DNA of 5,322 nucleotides. Origin: Schlegelella_A sp038258415. GTDB taxonomy: Bacteria; Pseudomonadota; Gammaproteobacteria; Burkholderiales; Burkholderiaceae_C. The notes beneath the pieces were generated by a model. That model worked only from the letters and a program-made list of their open reading frames with translations. It was not told the origin of the DNA and ran no database searches. The DNA is taken from positions 1 to 5,322 of the forward strand of contig JBBSPY010000243.1 in NCBI GenBank assembly GCA_038258415.1, in the 5' to 3' direction. Below, piece after piece: positions 1-5,322 of this stretch. Each line of letters opens with the position of its first letter. Positions within the stretch are counted from its first letter, which is position 1. Made by a program: the position numbers and the translations under genes.

Positions 1-744
1 CGAGCCCCACTCGGGCGTCGGCGGCTGCGCGCCGAGGCCGAGGAAGCCGAGCGCAGCCGCGTCGAGAATGGCCGACGAGAAGCCGAGCGTCGACTGCACG
101 ATGAGGGGCGCGGCGCAGTTCGGCAGCACGGTGGAGAACAGCACGCGCGGCCGCCCGGCGCCGGCGATGCGAGACGCGACGACGTACTCCTTCGCCAGCT
201 CGCCGATCGCCGCGGCGCGTGTCAGGCGAACGAAGTGCGGCAGCATGACGATCGCGATCGCATACATCGCGTTCGCCAGCCCCGGCCCGAGCACCGCCAC
301 CACGGCAACGGCGAGCAGCAGGCTCGGCAGCGCCAGCATGACGTCCATCGAGCGCATCACGAGATGGTCCGGCCAGCGCCCGCGTGCCTGCGCCGCGACG
401 AGGCCGAGCAGGACGCCCAGCACCAGCGAGATGCCGACCGACACCGCGCCGATCGCGAGCGAGAGACGCGTGCCGTGGATGAGGCGCGAGAGGATGTCGC
501 GGCCGACGGGATCGGTGCCGAGCAGGAAGACATGGCCGCCGACCGGTGCAAACGACGGCGGCTTCAGCGTCGCGTCGCGGAACTGCTCGGCCGGGTCGTA
601 GGGTGCGACGACGTCGGCGAACACGGCGAACAGCACCAGCGCGGCGATGACGACGAGGCCGATCACCGCGCCGCGGTTGCGACGGAAGTCGTGCCAGAGC
701 TCGACCGCCGGCGATGGAGGCGCACTGAGCGAGAGATCCATCAT
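1..744 (-). CDS. dppC: Dipeptide ABC transporter permease DppC, 3' end cut by the window
   Basis: This is the second inner-membrane channel subunit of a dipeptide ABC importer and would pair with DppB. The frame is open from the ATG at 744-742 to the window edge, giving 248 codons ending in EWGS. The family is usually about 280-300 residues, so roughly the last 40-50 are missing. Visible parts are a short cytoplasmic N-terminus, a first membrane segment at about residues 25-47 ending in the typical APYDP, the DppC/OppC hallmark LGTDPVGRD (75-83) followed by SRLIHGTRLSL, further membrane segments at about 94-117 and 135-152, and the EAA loop at about 186-217 (EYVVAS...GAG...LPN) that contacts the ATPases. 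The start overlaps the dppB stop as ATGA and no Shine-Dalgarno is visible, so translation is probably coupled to dppB. A second ATG follows immediately at 741. The subunit assignment is secure. Dipeptide rather than oligopeptide specificity is taken from the linked dppA and dppB. Confidence 0.93.
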   Translation of the reverse strand, partial: MMDLSLSAPPSPAVELWHDFRRNRGAVIGLVVIAALVLFAVFADVVAPYDPAEQFRDATLKPPSFAPVGGHVFLLGTDPVGRDILSRLIHGTRLSLAIGAVSVGISLVLGVLLGLVAAQARGRWPDHLVMRSMDVMLALPSLLLAVAVVAVLGPGLANAMYAIAIVMLPHFVRLTRAAAIGELAKEYVVASRIAGAGRPRVLFSTVLPNCAAPLIVQSTLGFSSAILDAAALGFLGLGAQPPTPEWGS

Positions 745-1748
745 GCGCGGCGGATGCGGGGGTTGATGACGCCGTACAGCACATCGACGATCAGGTTCAC
801 GGCGATCACGACCGTTGCCGTCAGCAGGATGCCGCCCTGCACCACCGGGTAGTCGCGGCGGTGGATCGCCTCGACGAGCCACTTGCCGATGCCGGGCCAG
901 GAGAAGATCGTCTCGGTCAGGATGGCGCCGGCGAGCAGCGTGCCGACCTGCAGCCCGATCACCGTCACCACCGGCACCAGCGCGTTGCGCAGCGCGTGGA
1001 CGACGACGACGCGGACCCGTCCCGCACCCTTGGCCCGCGCCGTGCGGACATAGTCCTCGCGCAGCACCTCGAGCATCGACGAGCGCGTCATCCGGGCGAT
1101 CACCGCGAGCGGAATCGTGCCGAGCGCGATCGCCGGCAGCACGAGGTGCGAGAGGGCGCTGCGAAAGGCGCCCTTGTCGCCCGAGAGCAGCGAATCGACG
1201 AGCATGAAGCCGGTCGTCGCCGGCACGTCGTACTGGATCGCGATGCGCCCCGACACCGGCGTCCAGCCGAGGCCGACGGAGAAGGTGAGGATGAGCAGCA
1301 GTCCCCACCAGAAGATCGGCATCGAGTAGCCGGTGAGCGACGCGCCCATCACCGAGTAGTCCCACACGGTGTTGCGCTTGACCGCAGCGACGATGCCCGC
1401 GGGGAGGCCGAGCACGAGTGCGAACGCCATCGCCACGAGCGACAGCTCGACGGTCGCCGGGAAGCGCGCGAAGAACTCGTCCGTGACCGGCTCGTGGGTG
1501 ATGGTCGACAGGCCGAGGTCGCCGTGCAGCGCTTTCCAGACGTACTCACCGTACTGCACCGGCAGCGGCCGGTCGAGGCCGAACTCGTGCACCAGCCTCG
1601 TGTAGCGCTCCTCGGTCATGCCGCGCTCGCCCGAGAGCGCTTCCACGGGATCACCCGGAACGAGGCGGATCAACGCGAAGACGAGCAGCGTGATGCCGAC
1701 GAAGGTCGGCACGACGAGGGCGGCGCGCTTGAGGAAGAAGGCGATCAA
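741..1748 (-). CDS. dppB: Dipeptide ABC transporter permease DppB
   Basis: This 335-residue inner-membrane subunit forms half of the dipeptide channel with DppC. Its length fits the family (E. coli DppB, 339 as recalled), and it resembles that protein along its whole length. It has an N-terminal membrane segment at about 9-30 followed by the family signature PGDPVE (31-36), then HGDLGLS (75-81), GYSMPIFWWG (140-149) and TPVSGR (163-168). The EAA loop is at about 231-262 (EDYVRTARAKGAG...HALRNALVPV), then GLQVGTLLAGAILTETIFSW and a C-terminus ending NPRIRRA. The start is TTG at 1748, chosen because MIAFFLKRA aligns with the usual DppB N-terminus and no ATG or GTG precedes it in frame within the gap. 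The Shine-Dalgarno is weak (GAG about 11 bases upstream), so expression may depend on coupling to dppA, 28 bases upstream. The stop overlaps the dppC start. Identity is very secure; the exact start is slightly less so. Confidence 0.96.
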   Translation of the reverse strand: MIAFFLKRAALVVPTFVGITLLVFALIRLVPGDPVEALSGERGMTEERYTRLVHEFGLDRPLPVQYGEYVWKALHGDLGLSTITHEPVTDEFFARFPATVELSLVAMAFALVLGLPAGIVAAVKRNTVWDYSVMGASLTGYSMPIFWWGLLLILTFSVGLGWTPVSGRIAIQYDVPATTGFMLVDSLLSGDKGAFRSALSHLVLPAIALGTIPLAVIARMTRSSMLEVLREDYVRTARAKGAGRVRVVVVHALRNALVPVVTVIGLQVGTLLAGAILTETIFSWPGIGKWLVEAIHRRDYPVVQGGILLTATVVIAVNLIVDVLYGVINPRIRRA

Positions 1749-1776
1749 GGCGCGGGCCGCTCGTCGTCGCTCGCGG
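1749..1776 (-). other. 28-base dppA-dppB junction with possible bridging mini-frame
   Basis: The gap between the dppA stop and the dppB TTG start has no recognisable terminator and only a weak Shine-Dalgarno-like GAG. A GTG at 1780-1778 overlaps the dppA stop as GTGA. It opens an 11-codon frame whose TGA (1747-1745) overlaps the dppB start as TTGA. This could carry terminating ribosomes from dppA to dppB. In sequence this GC-rich it may equally be chance, so I do not call it a gene. Confidence 0.3.
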
Positions 1777-3387
1777 TCACCGGTTCGGCATGTCCACCTT
1801 GTCGAAGTAGTGGTGCGCGGTCGCGTCCATCTTGTAGCCGGTCACTTCCTTGCGGATCGGATCGAACCGCACCGAGTGCGCGATCGTGATCCACGGCGCC
1901 TCTTCATGTGCGATGACCTGCGCCTTCTCGTAGAAGCCGGCGCGGTTGGCCTGCTTCGTCGCGAGCTTGGCCTTCTGGATCAGGTCCTCGAAGTCCTTGT
2001 CGCACCAGCGCGAGACGTTGCCGCCGCCCTTGACGGCAGCGCAGCCGAGCAGCGGCACGAAGAAGTTGTCGGGGTCGCCGTTGTCGCCCGACCAGCCGAA
2101 CATCATCGACTGCTGCTCGCCGGTCTTGCTGCGCTTTCGGTACTCGCCCCACTCGTAGGTGATCAGCTTCGTGCGAACGCCGACCTTCTCCCAGTCCTGC
2201 TGGATCAGCTCGGCCATGCGCTTGCCGTCGGGGTTGTACGGCCGCGTGACGGGCAGGTACCAGAGCTCGACGTCGACGCCGTTCGGATAGCCCGCCTGCG
2301 CCAGCATCGCCTTGGCCTTCGCCGGGTCGTACGGGTAGTCGACGACCTTGTCGTTGTACGACCAGAGCGTGGGCGGGATCGGGTTCTTCGCCACCTGGCC
2401 GGCGCCCTGGAACACGGTGTCGAGGATCGCCTTCTTGTTTGTCGCCAGGTTCAGCGCCTGGCGCACGAGCTTCGAGTCGAACGGCTTCTTCTCGACGTTG
2501 AACGCGATGTAGCCGACGTTGAGCCCGTTCTGCTGCACGAGGTTGATGTTCGGGTCGCTCTTCATCAGCGCCACGTCGGCCGGCTTGGGGAACGCCATCG
2601 CGTGGCATTCGCCGGTCTTGAGCTTGGCGTATCGCACCGACGCGTCGGTCGTGATCGCGTACACGAGGTTGTCGATCTTCGGCCGGCCGGCCCAATGCGC
2701 GTCGAACGCCTTGTAGCGGATCACCGCGTCCTTCTGGTACGACACGAACGAGAACGGACCGGTGCCGATCGGCTCCTTGTCGATCACGTCGGGCGTCTTC
2801 GCCGCCATCATCTTGTCGGCGTACTCGGCCGAGAGAATGGACGCGAAATCCATCGCCAGGTCGGCCATGAACGGTGCCTCGGGCTTCTTCAGCACGAACT
2901 TCACCGTCATCGGGTCGACCTTCTCGACGCGGTTGACGATGTCCTTCATTCCCATGTCCTCGAAGTACGCGTAGGTCTGGCCCGGCGTCACTTTCGCGAA
3001 CGGGTGGCTCGGGTCGGCCATGCGGTTGTACGAGAACAGCACGTCGTCGGCGTTGAAGTCGCGCGTCGGCTTGAACTTCGCGTTCGAGTGGAACTTGACC
3101 CCGGGCCGAAGCTTGAAGGTGTAGCTCAGGCCGTCGGGTGCCGCGGTCCAGCTCTGGGCGAGGCCGGGGACGAGTGTCGTCGTGCCCGTTTCGAACTCGA
3201 CGAGGCGGTTGTACAGCGGCACCGACGACGCGTCGGCGGTCGTTCCGGTGGAAAAGAACTGCGGGTTGAAGCCCTCGGGGCTGCCTTCGGAGCAGTAGAC
3301 GAGCGTCTTGGCGGCGAGGGCGCCGACGGCGGCTGCGGCGAGCGCGGCGCCGAAGACGGTTCTGGCGAGGACGCGTCGAAGGTTCAT
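1777..3387 (-). CDS. dppA: Periplasmic dipeptide-binding protein DppA
   Basis: This 536-residue solute-binding protein (SBP family 5) captures dipeptides in the periplasm and hands them to DppB-DppC; in enterics DppA also binds haem. The start is ATG at 3387, because it gives a Sec signal peptide: RR-rich n-region at residues 4-9, hydrophobic core at 11-24, and likely cleavage after ALA at 25. There is no lipobox cysteine, so the protein is probably soluble. The mature part begins KTLVYCSEGSPEGFNPQ, very like E. coli DppA (535 residues as recalled). Four cysteines (32, 261, 449, 462) match the two disulfides of that protein. Arg382 in RPYNP and Asp435 in SGDNGDPDN correspond, by counting, to the residues that hold the ligand carboxylate and amino ends (mature Arg355 and Asp408). 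The reading frame stays open upstream to about 3801, but that part is antisense to the next gene and would bury the signal peptide. A GAGAA at 3397-3393 sits 5 bases before the ATG. It is the first gene of the dppABC operon. Confidence 0.97.
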   Translation of the reverse strand: MNLRRVLARTVFGAALAAAAVGALAAKTLVYCSEGSPEGFNPQFFSTGTTADASSVPLYNRLVEFETGTTTLVPGLAQSWTAAPDGLSYTFKLRPGVKFHSNAKFKPTRDFNADDVLFSYNRMADPSHPFAKVTPGQTYAYFEDMGMKDIVNRVEKVDPMTVKFVLKKPEAPFMADLAMDFASILSAEYADKMMAAKTPDVIDKEPIGTGPFSFVSYQKDAVIRYKAFDAHWAGRPKIDNLVYAITTDASVRYAKLKTGECHAMAFPKPADVALMKSDPNINLVQQNGLNVGYIAFNVEKKPFDSKLVRQALNLATNKKAILDTVFQGAGQVAKNPIPPTLWSYNDKVVDYPYDPAKAKAMLAQAGYPNGVDVELWYLPVTRPYNPDGKRMAELIQQDWEKVGVRTKLITYEWGEYRKRSKTGEQQSMMFGWSGDNGDPDNFFVPLLGCAAVKGGGNVSRWCDKDFEDLIQKAKLATKQANRAGFYEKAQVIAHEEAPWITIAHSVRFDPIRKEVTGYKMDATAHHYFDKVDMPNR

Positions 3388-3415
3388 GGCGGTTCTCGTT
3401 TCGGCGAAGGGCGAG

Positions 3416-3442
3416 ATGATAGGTCGCGCACCCTGCCCACAA
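3416..3442 (-). promoter_or_regulatory. Candidate sigma-70 promoter of dppABC
   Basis: Reading on the minus strand, TATCAT (3421-3416) matches the -10 consensus TATAAT at five of six positions. TTGTGG (3442-3437) is a weak -35, three of six against TTGACA, with a 15-base spacer that is shorter than the ideal 17. Transcription would start near 3409 and leave a leader of roughly 20 bases before the dppA ATG. The -10 is noticeably AT-rich against its surroundings. The weak -35 would suit a promoter that needs an activator or is moderately expressed. This is a prediction from sequence pattern only. Confidence 0.45.
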
Positions 3443-3448
3443 TGGCAG
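3433..3448. promoter_or_regulatory. Inverted repeat CTGCC-N6-GGCAG, possible operator
   Basis: Two perfect 5-base arms, CTGCC (3433-3437) and GGCAG (3444-3448), flank a 6-base spacer. The element is centred at 3440.5, on the proposed -35 of the dppA promoter and within the divergent region, where a regulator could affect both genes. The arms are short and such matches arise by chance in GC-rich DNA. I cannot assign it to a known regulator. Confidence 0.3.
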
Positions 3449-3462
3449 CCGTCGTCGCTTTC

Positions 3463-3467
3463 AGGAG
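3463..3467 (+). promoter_or_regulatory. Ribosome binding site of the lyase-like gene
   Basis: AGGAG lies 8 bases before the ATG at 3476, the best Shine-Dalgarno match in the window at near-ideal spacing. It decides the start of the lyase-like gene against several upstream in-frame starts that would run antisense through the dppA signal-peptide region. Confidence 0.85.
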
Positions 3468-3475
3468 AAGCCGCC

Positions 3476-4330
3476 ATGCCCACGGCCATTGATCCGTTCG
3501 CCGCCCGCCGCGCCGAGTTCCGCCGCCTGCACGCCAGCGGTTTCTTCGTGCTGCCGAACCCGTGGGACACCGGAACGGCGCAGTATCTCGCCGGCCGCGG
3601 CTTCAAGGCATTGGCGACGACGAGTTCCGGCGCCGCGTTCTCGCTCGGCCGCGCCGACGGTGGGATGACGCTCGACGAGACGCTGGCGCACATCGCGGTG
3701 ATCGTCGCCGCGACACCGCTTCCGGTGAACGCCGACTTCGAGGACGGCCACGCCATCGATCTCGACGGCGTCGCCCGCAACGTGACGCGCTGCGTGGCCA
3801 CCGGCGTCGCCGCCGTCTCGATCGAGGACGCGACCGGCGACCGCGCCGCGCCGCTCTACGCCTTCGACGACGCCCTGGCCCGCGTGAAGGCGGCGCGTGC
3901 CGCGATAGACGCGTGCCGGGGCAGCGGCGCCGACACGCTGCTCGTCGCCCGCGCCGAATGCTGGCTCACCGGCCACGCCACACCGCTCGCCGAGGCGACG
4001 AAGCGGCTCGTCGCGTTCGCCGAGGCCGGCGCCGATTGCCTCTACGCGCCGGGCGTGACCCGCATCGACGAGATCGCCGTGCTGGTGCGCGCCGTGGCGC
4101 CGAAGCCGCTCAACGTGCTCCTGCGCGTGTCGCCGTTCCCGTCGCTGCGCGAACTCGAAGACGCCGGCGTGCGCCGCGTCAGCGTCGGCGGCGCGCTCGC
4201 CATCACGGCGTGGGACGGCTTCATGCAGGCGACCGACCGCCTGCTTGGCGGCGAGGGACTGGCGGCGACCACGACGGCGAGCCACGCCGCGCTCAACCGG
4301 CTCTTCAGCGCATCGCCTGCAACACCGTGA
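3476..4330 (+). CDS. Isocitrate lyase/PEP mutase superfamily protein (COG2513-like)
   Basis: This 284-residue protein looks like a soluble TIM-barrel enzyme of the isocitrate lyase/phosphoenolpyruvate mutase superfamily, whose members make or break C-C or C-P bonds in 2-oxo and hydroxy acids with Mg2+. The supporting pattern runs in order: FRRLHASGFFVLPNPWD near the N-terminus (15-31), ALATTSSGAAFSLGR (45-59), the metal-site strand NADFEDGH (85-92), VSIEDATGD (114-122), ARAECWLTG (158-166), GADCLYAPG (185-193) and RRVSVGGALA (233-242). Asp87 and Glu117 correspond to metal-binding acids in PrpB-type lyases, while the first acid of that site is Asn85 here. The KKCGH-type catalytic cysteine motif of true isocitrate and methylisocitrate lyases is absent, so those activities are unlikely. 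The substrate cannot be named; annotations such as carboxyvinyl-carboxyphosphonate phosphorylmutase are often transferred to this group without proof. The start is fixed by a strong AGGAG. The gene diverges from dppA, and its last 26 bases overlap the convergent permease gene. Confidence 0.88.
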   Translation: MPTAIDPFAARRAEFRRLHASGFFVLPNPWDTGTAQYLAGRGFKALATTSSGAAFSLGRADGGMTLDETLAHIAVIVAATPLPVNADFEDGHAIDLDGVARNVTRCVATGVAAVSIEDATGDRAAPLYAFDDALARVKAARAAIDACRGSGADTLLVARAECWLTGHATPLAEATKRLVAFAEAGADCLYAPGVTRIDEIAVLVRAVAPKPLNVLLRVSPFPSLRELEDAGVRRVSVGGALAITAWDGFMQATDRLLGGEGLAATTTASHAALNRLFSASPATP

Positions 4331-5279
4331 GCCAGATCGGACAGGTGACGATGAACGCGACGGTCGAGATGACGATCGCCGCTGTCGTTTCCGCCTCCAG
4401 CGTGCGATAGCGCTGCGCGAAGAGGAGTGCGTTGCTGCCGACGGGCAGCGACGACATCAGCACGACGACCGACAGCGGCAGCCCGGTCAGCCCGAACCCC
4501 CAGCGCGAGGCGACGAGCACCGCCGCGGGAACGACCAGCAGCTTGAGCGCCGCGACAACGGCGGCGATGCGCAGCGACCCATGCACGCCGTAGGCGGCGA
4601 GCGACAGGCCGATCAGCACCAGGCACACCGGCACCACGCCCTGGCCGAGCAGCTGCAGCGCTTCGTCGGCGAAGCCCGGCAGTGGCAGGCCGGCGGCGTT
4701 CCACGTCAGGCCGGCAAGCACCGGCAGGACGACGGGGTGGATGACGGTGTTCTTCGCCGTCGTCACAATCACCTGACGCAGGTGCGCCGCCTCGTTCGGG
4801 TTGGAATGCCGCGCGGCGCGCGCCAGGTCGACCTCGACCAGCACCGTCAGCGTCGTCAGGATCACCAGGGCGTGCAGGCTGAGGATCGTCACGTGGATCG
4901 CCAGCCCGGTCTCGCCGAAGATCGCGGCGGCGAGCGGGATGCCGATCTGAACCGTGTTGCCGAAGTTGGCGGAGATCGCGCGCACGGCCGGTTCGGCCGG
5001 CGGCCCAGGATGGCGTCGTTCGTGCCAGCGCCCGATCGCGTAGACGATGCCGATGATCGTGAGCACCGGAACGAAGTACGAGAACAGGATGCGCGAATCG
5101 AGCCGCGCGAAGTCGATCCGCGCGGTGGTGCGAAACAGCAGCGCCGGAACGAACACGTAGAAGGCGATGCCGGCGATGGCGCGCGCCGCGTCCTGGCCCG
5201 GGATGCGCCGCCCGGCGACCCAGCCGACCGCAACGACCAGGAAGATGACGACGAGTTTGGCGAAGACCTCGGTGGACAC
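4305..5279 (-). CDS. AEC-family (auxin efflux carrier-like) transporter
   Basis: This 324-residue, very hydrophobic protein fits the AEC family (Mem_trans, PF03547), bacterial members of which carry malate, malonate or other small organic anions. Roughly ten membrane segments are visible, at about residues 6-23, 34-51, 63-83, 105-125, 129-150, 169-193, 211-230, 236-257, 266-285 and 297-320. This suits the family's 5+5 inverted architecture. Family-like motifs are NFGNTVQIGIPL (105-116) in the first half, KNTVIHPVVLP (176-186) opening the second, and SSLPVGSNALLFAQRY (276-291) near the end. The length is normal for the family. The start is GTG at 5279; its N-terminus begins directly with the first membrane segment. 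No other start codon occurs in frame up to the window edge, though the frame stays open there. A GAGAAC lies 11 bases upstream, a distant ribosome binding site. The substrate cannot be told from sequence. It converges on the lyase-like gene, overlapping it by 26 bases, so the two are not an operon. Confidence 0.9.
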   Translation of the reverse strand: MSTEVFAKLVVIFLVVAVGWVAGRRIPGQDAARAIAGIAFYVFVPALLFRTTARIDFARLDSRILFSYFVPVLTIIGIVYAIGRWHERRHPGPPAEPAVRAISANFGNTVQIGIPLAAAIFGETGLAIHVTILSLHALVILTTLTVLVEVDLARAARHSNPNEAAHLRQVIVTTAKNTVIHPVVLPVLAGLTWNAAGLPLPGFADEALQLLGQGVVPVCLVLIGLSLAAYGVHGSLRIAAVVAALKLLVVPAAVLVASRWGFGLTGLPLSVVVLMSSLPVGSNALLFAQRYRTLEAETTAAIVISTVAFIVTCPIWLTVLQAMR

Positions 5280-5322
5280 GTGGGCGCAGCGTTCTCGAAC
5301 GTCAGGCTGGCGGCGGCGGGCG

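Larger units (their letters stand above)
3388..3475. promoter_or_regulatory. Divergent intergenic region between dppA and the lyase-like gene
   Basis: These 88 bases are the only substantial non-coding stretch in the window and must hold the control signals for both outward-reading genes, unless the lyase-like gene is read from further upstream. They contain the candidate dppA promoter, a 5-base inverted repeat over its -35 position, and ribosome binding sites for both genes. On the plus strand CACAAT (3438-3443) is a poor -10 candidate with no convincing -35 ahead of it, so I do not annotate a plus-strand promoter. Confidence 0.75.

Noticed and set aside
1757..1776. Small hairpin CCGC...GCGG in the dppA-dppB gap as an attenuator or terminator.
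   Set aside because: The stem is only 4 base pairs with a 12-base loop and no T-run follows.
861..1889. A 342-codon open frame on the plus strand opposite dppB.
   Set aside because: It is composed mostly of Arg, Asp, Glu and His and is antisense to dppB; this is a codon-bias artefact.
1904..3442. A 512-codon open frame on the minus strand in another frame over dppA.
   Set aside because: It is a frame-shifted shadow of dppA, extremely Arg-rich and without domain features.
3438..3443. CACAAT as a -10 box for the lyase-like gene.
   Set aside because: It matches only four of six positions and has no credible -35 at the right distance.
3308..3475. N-terminal extension of the lyase-like gene to an upstream start at 3308.
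   Set aside because: It would overlap the dppA signal-peptide region head to head, adds non-family sequence, and ignores the strong AGGAG before 3476.
1618..3492. A 624-codon open frame on the plus strand opposite dppA.
   Set aside because: It is antisense to a gene of certain identity, is rich in Arg, Val and His in the low-complexity way typical of shadow frames in high-GC DNA, and shows no recognisable domain.
3388..3801. N-terminal extension of dppA to a start near 3801.
   Set aside because: It would run antisense through the divergent promoter and the lyase-like gene and place the signal peptide about 138 residues inside the protein.
3562..4410. Arg-rich open frames on both strands over the lyase-like gene.
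   Set aside because: They are shadows of the lyase-like gene, whose frame alone shows conserved family motifs and a ribosome binding site.

Overview
The window is GC-rich (about two thirds G+C by eye) and gene-dense, with no RNA gene, mobile element, CRISPR array or long repeat that I can see. The dipeptide-transport proteins closely resemble the Escherichia coli Dpp proteins. The substrate-binding protein has a Sec-type signal peptide without a lipobox. Together these features point to a Gram-negative proteobacterium, most likely a high-GC betaproteobacterium. The lineage is inferred from similarity recalled from memory, not from a search.

Layout. Positions 1-3387 (minus strand) hold three genes of a dipeptide ABC transporter, transcribed right to left as dppA, dppB, dppC. 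dppC runs off the left edge after 248 codons. The dppA-dppB gap is 28 bases, and dppB and dppC overlap by 4 bases (ATGA), so this is one operon. An 88-base divergent intergenic region (3388-3475) follows. It holds a candidate dppA promoter, an inverted repeat over its -35 position, and a strong ribosome binding site facing the other way. Positions 3476-4330 (plus strand) encode an enzyme of the isocitrate lyase/phosphoenolpyruvate mutase superfamily, COG2513-like branch. Positions 4305-5279 (minus strand) encode an AEC-family (auxin efflux carrier-like) membrane permease, convergent with the lyase and overlapping its 3' end by 26 bases. The last 43 bases hold only the permease's upstream region.

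How the genes work together. DppA captures dipeptides in the periplasm and delivers them to the DppB-DppC channel. The ATPase subunits (DppD/DppF) are not in the window and would be expected beyond the left edge. The lyase-like enzyme probably makes or breaks a C-C (or C-P) bond in a small 2-oxo or hydroxy acid. The AEC permease probably moves a small organic anion. A link between these two, or between either and peptide uptake, is only suggested by adjacency.

Overall this is an ordinary metabolic and transport region. I found no convincing undescribed system. The points most worth checking are the inverted repeat at the divergent promoter, the active-site variation in the lyase-like enzyme, and the compact junctions between genes.
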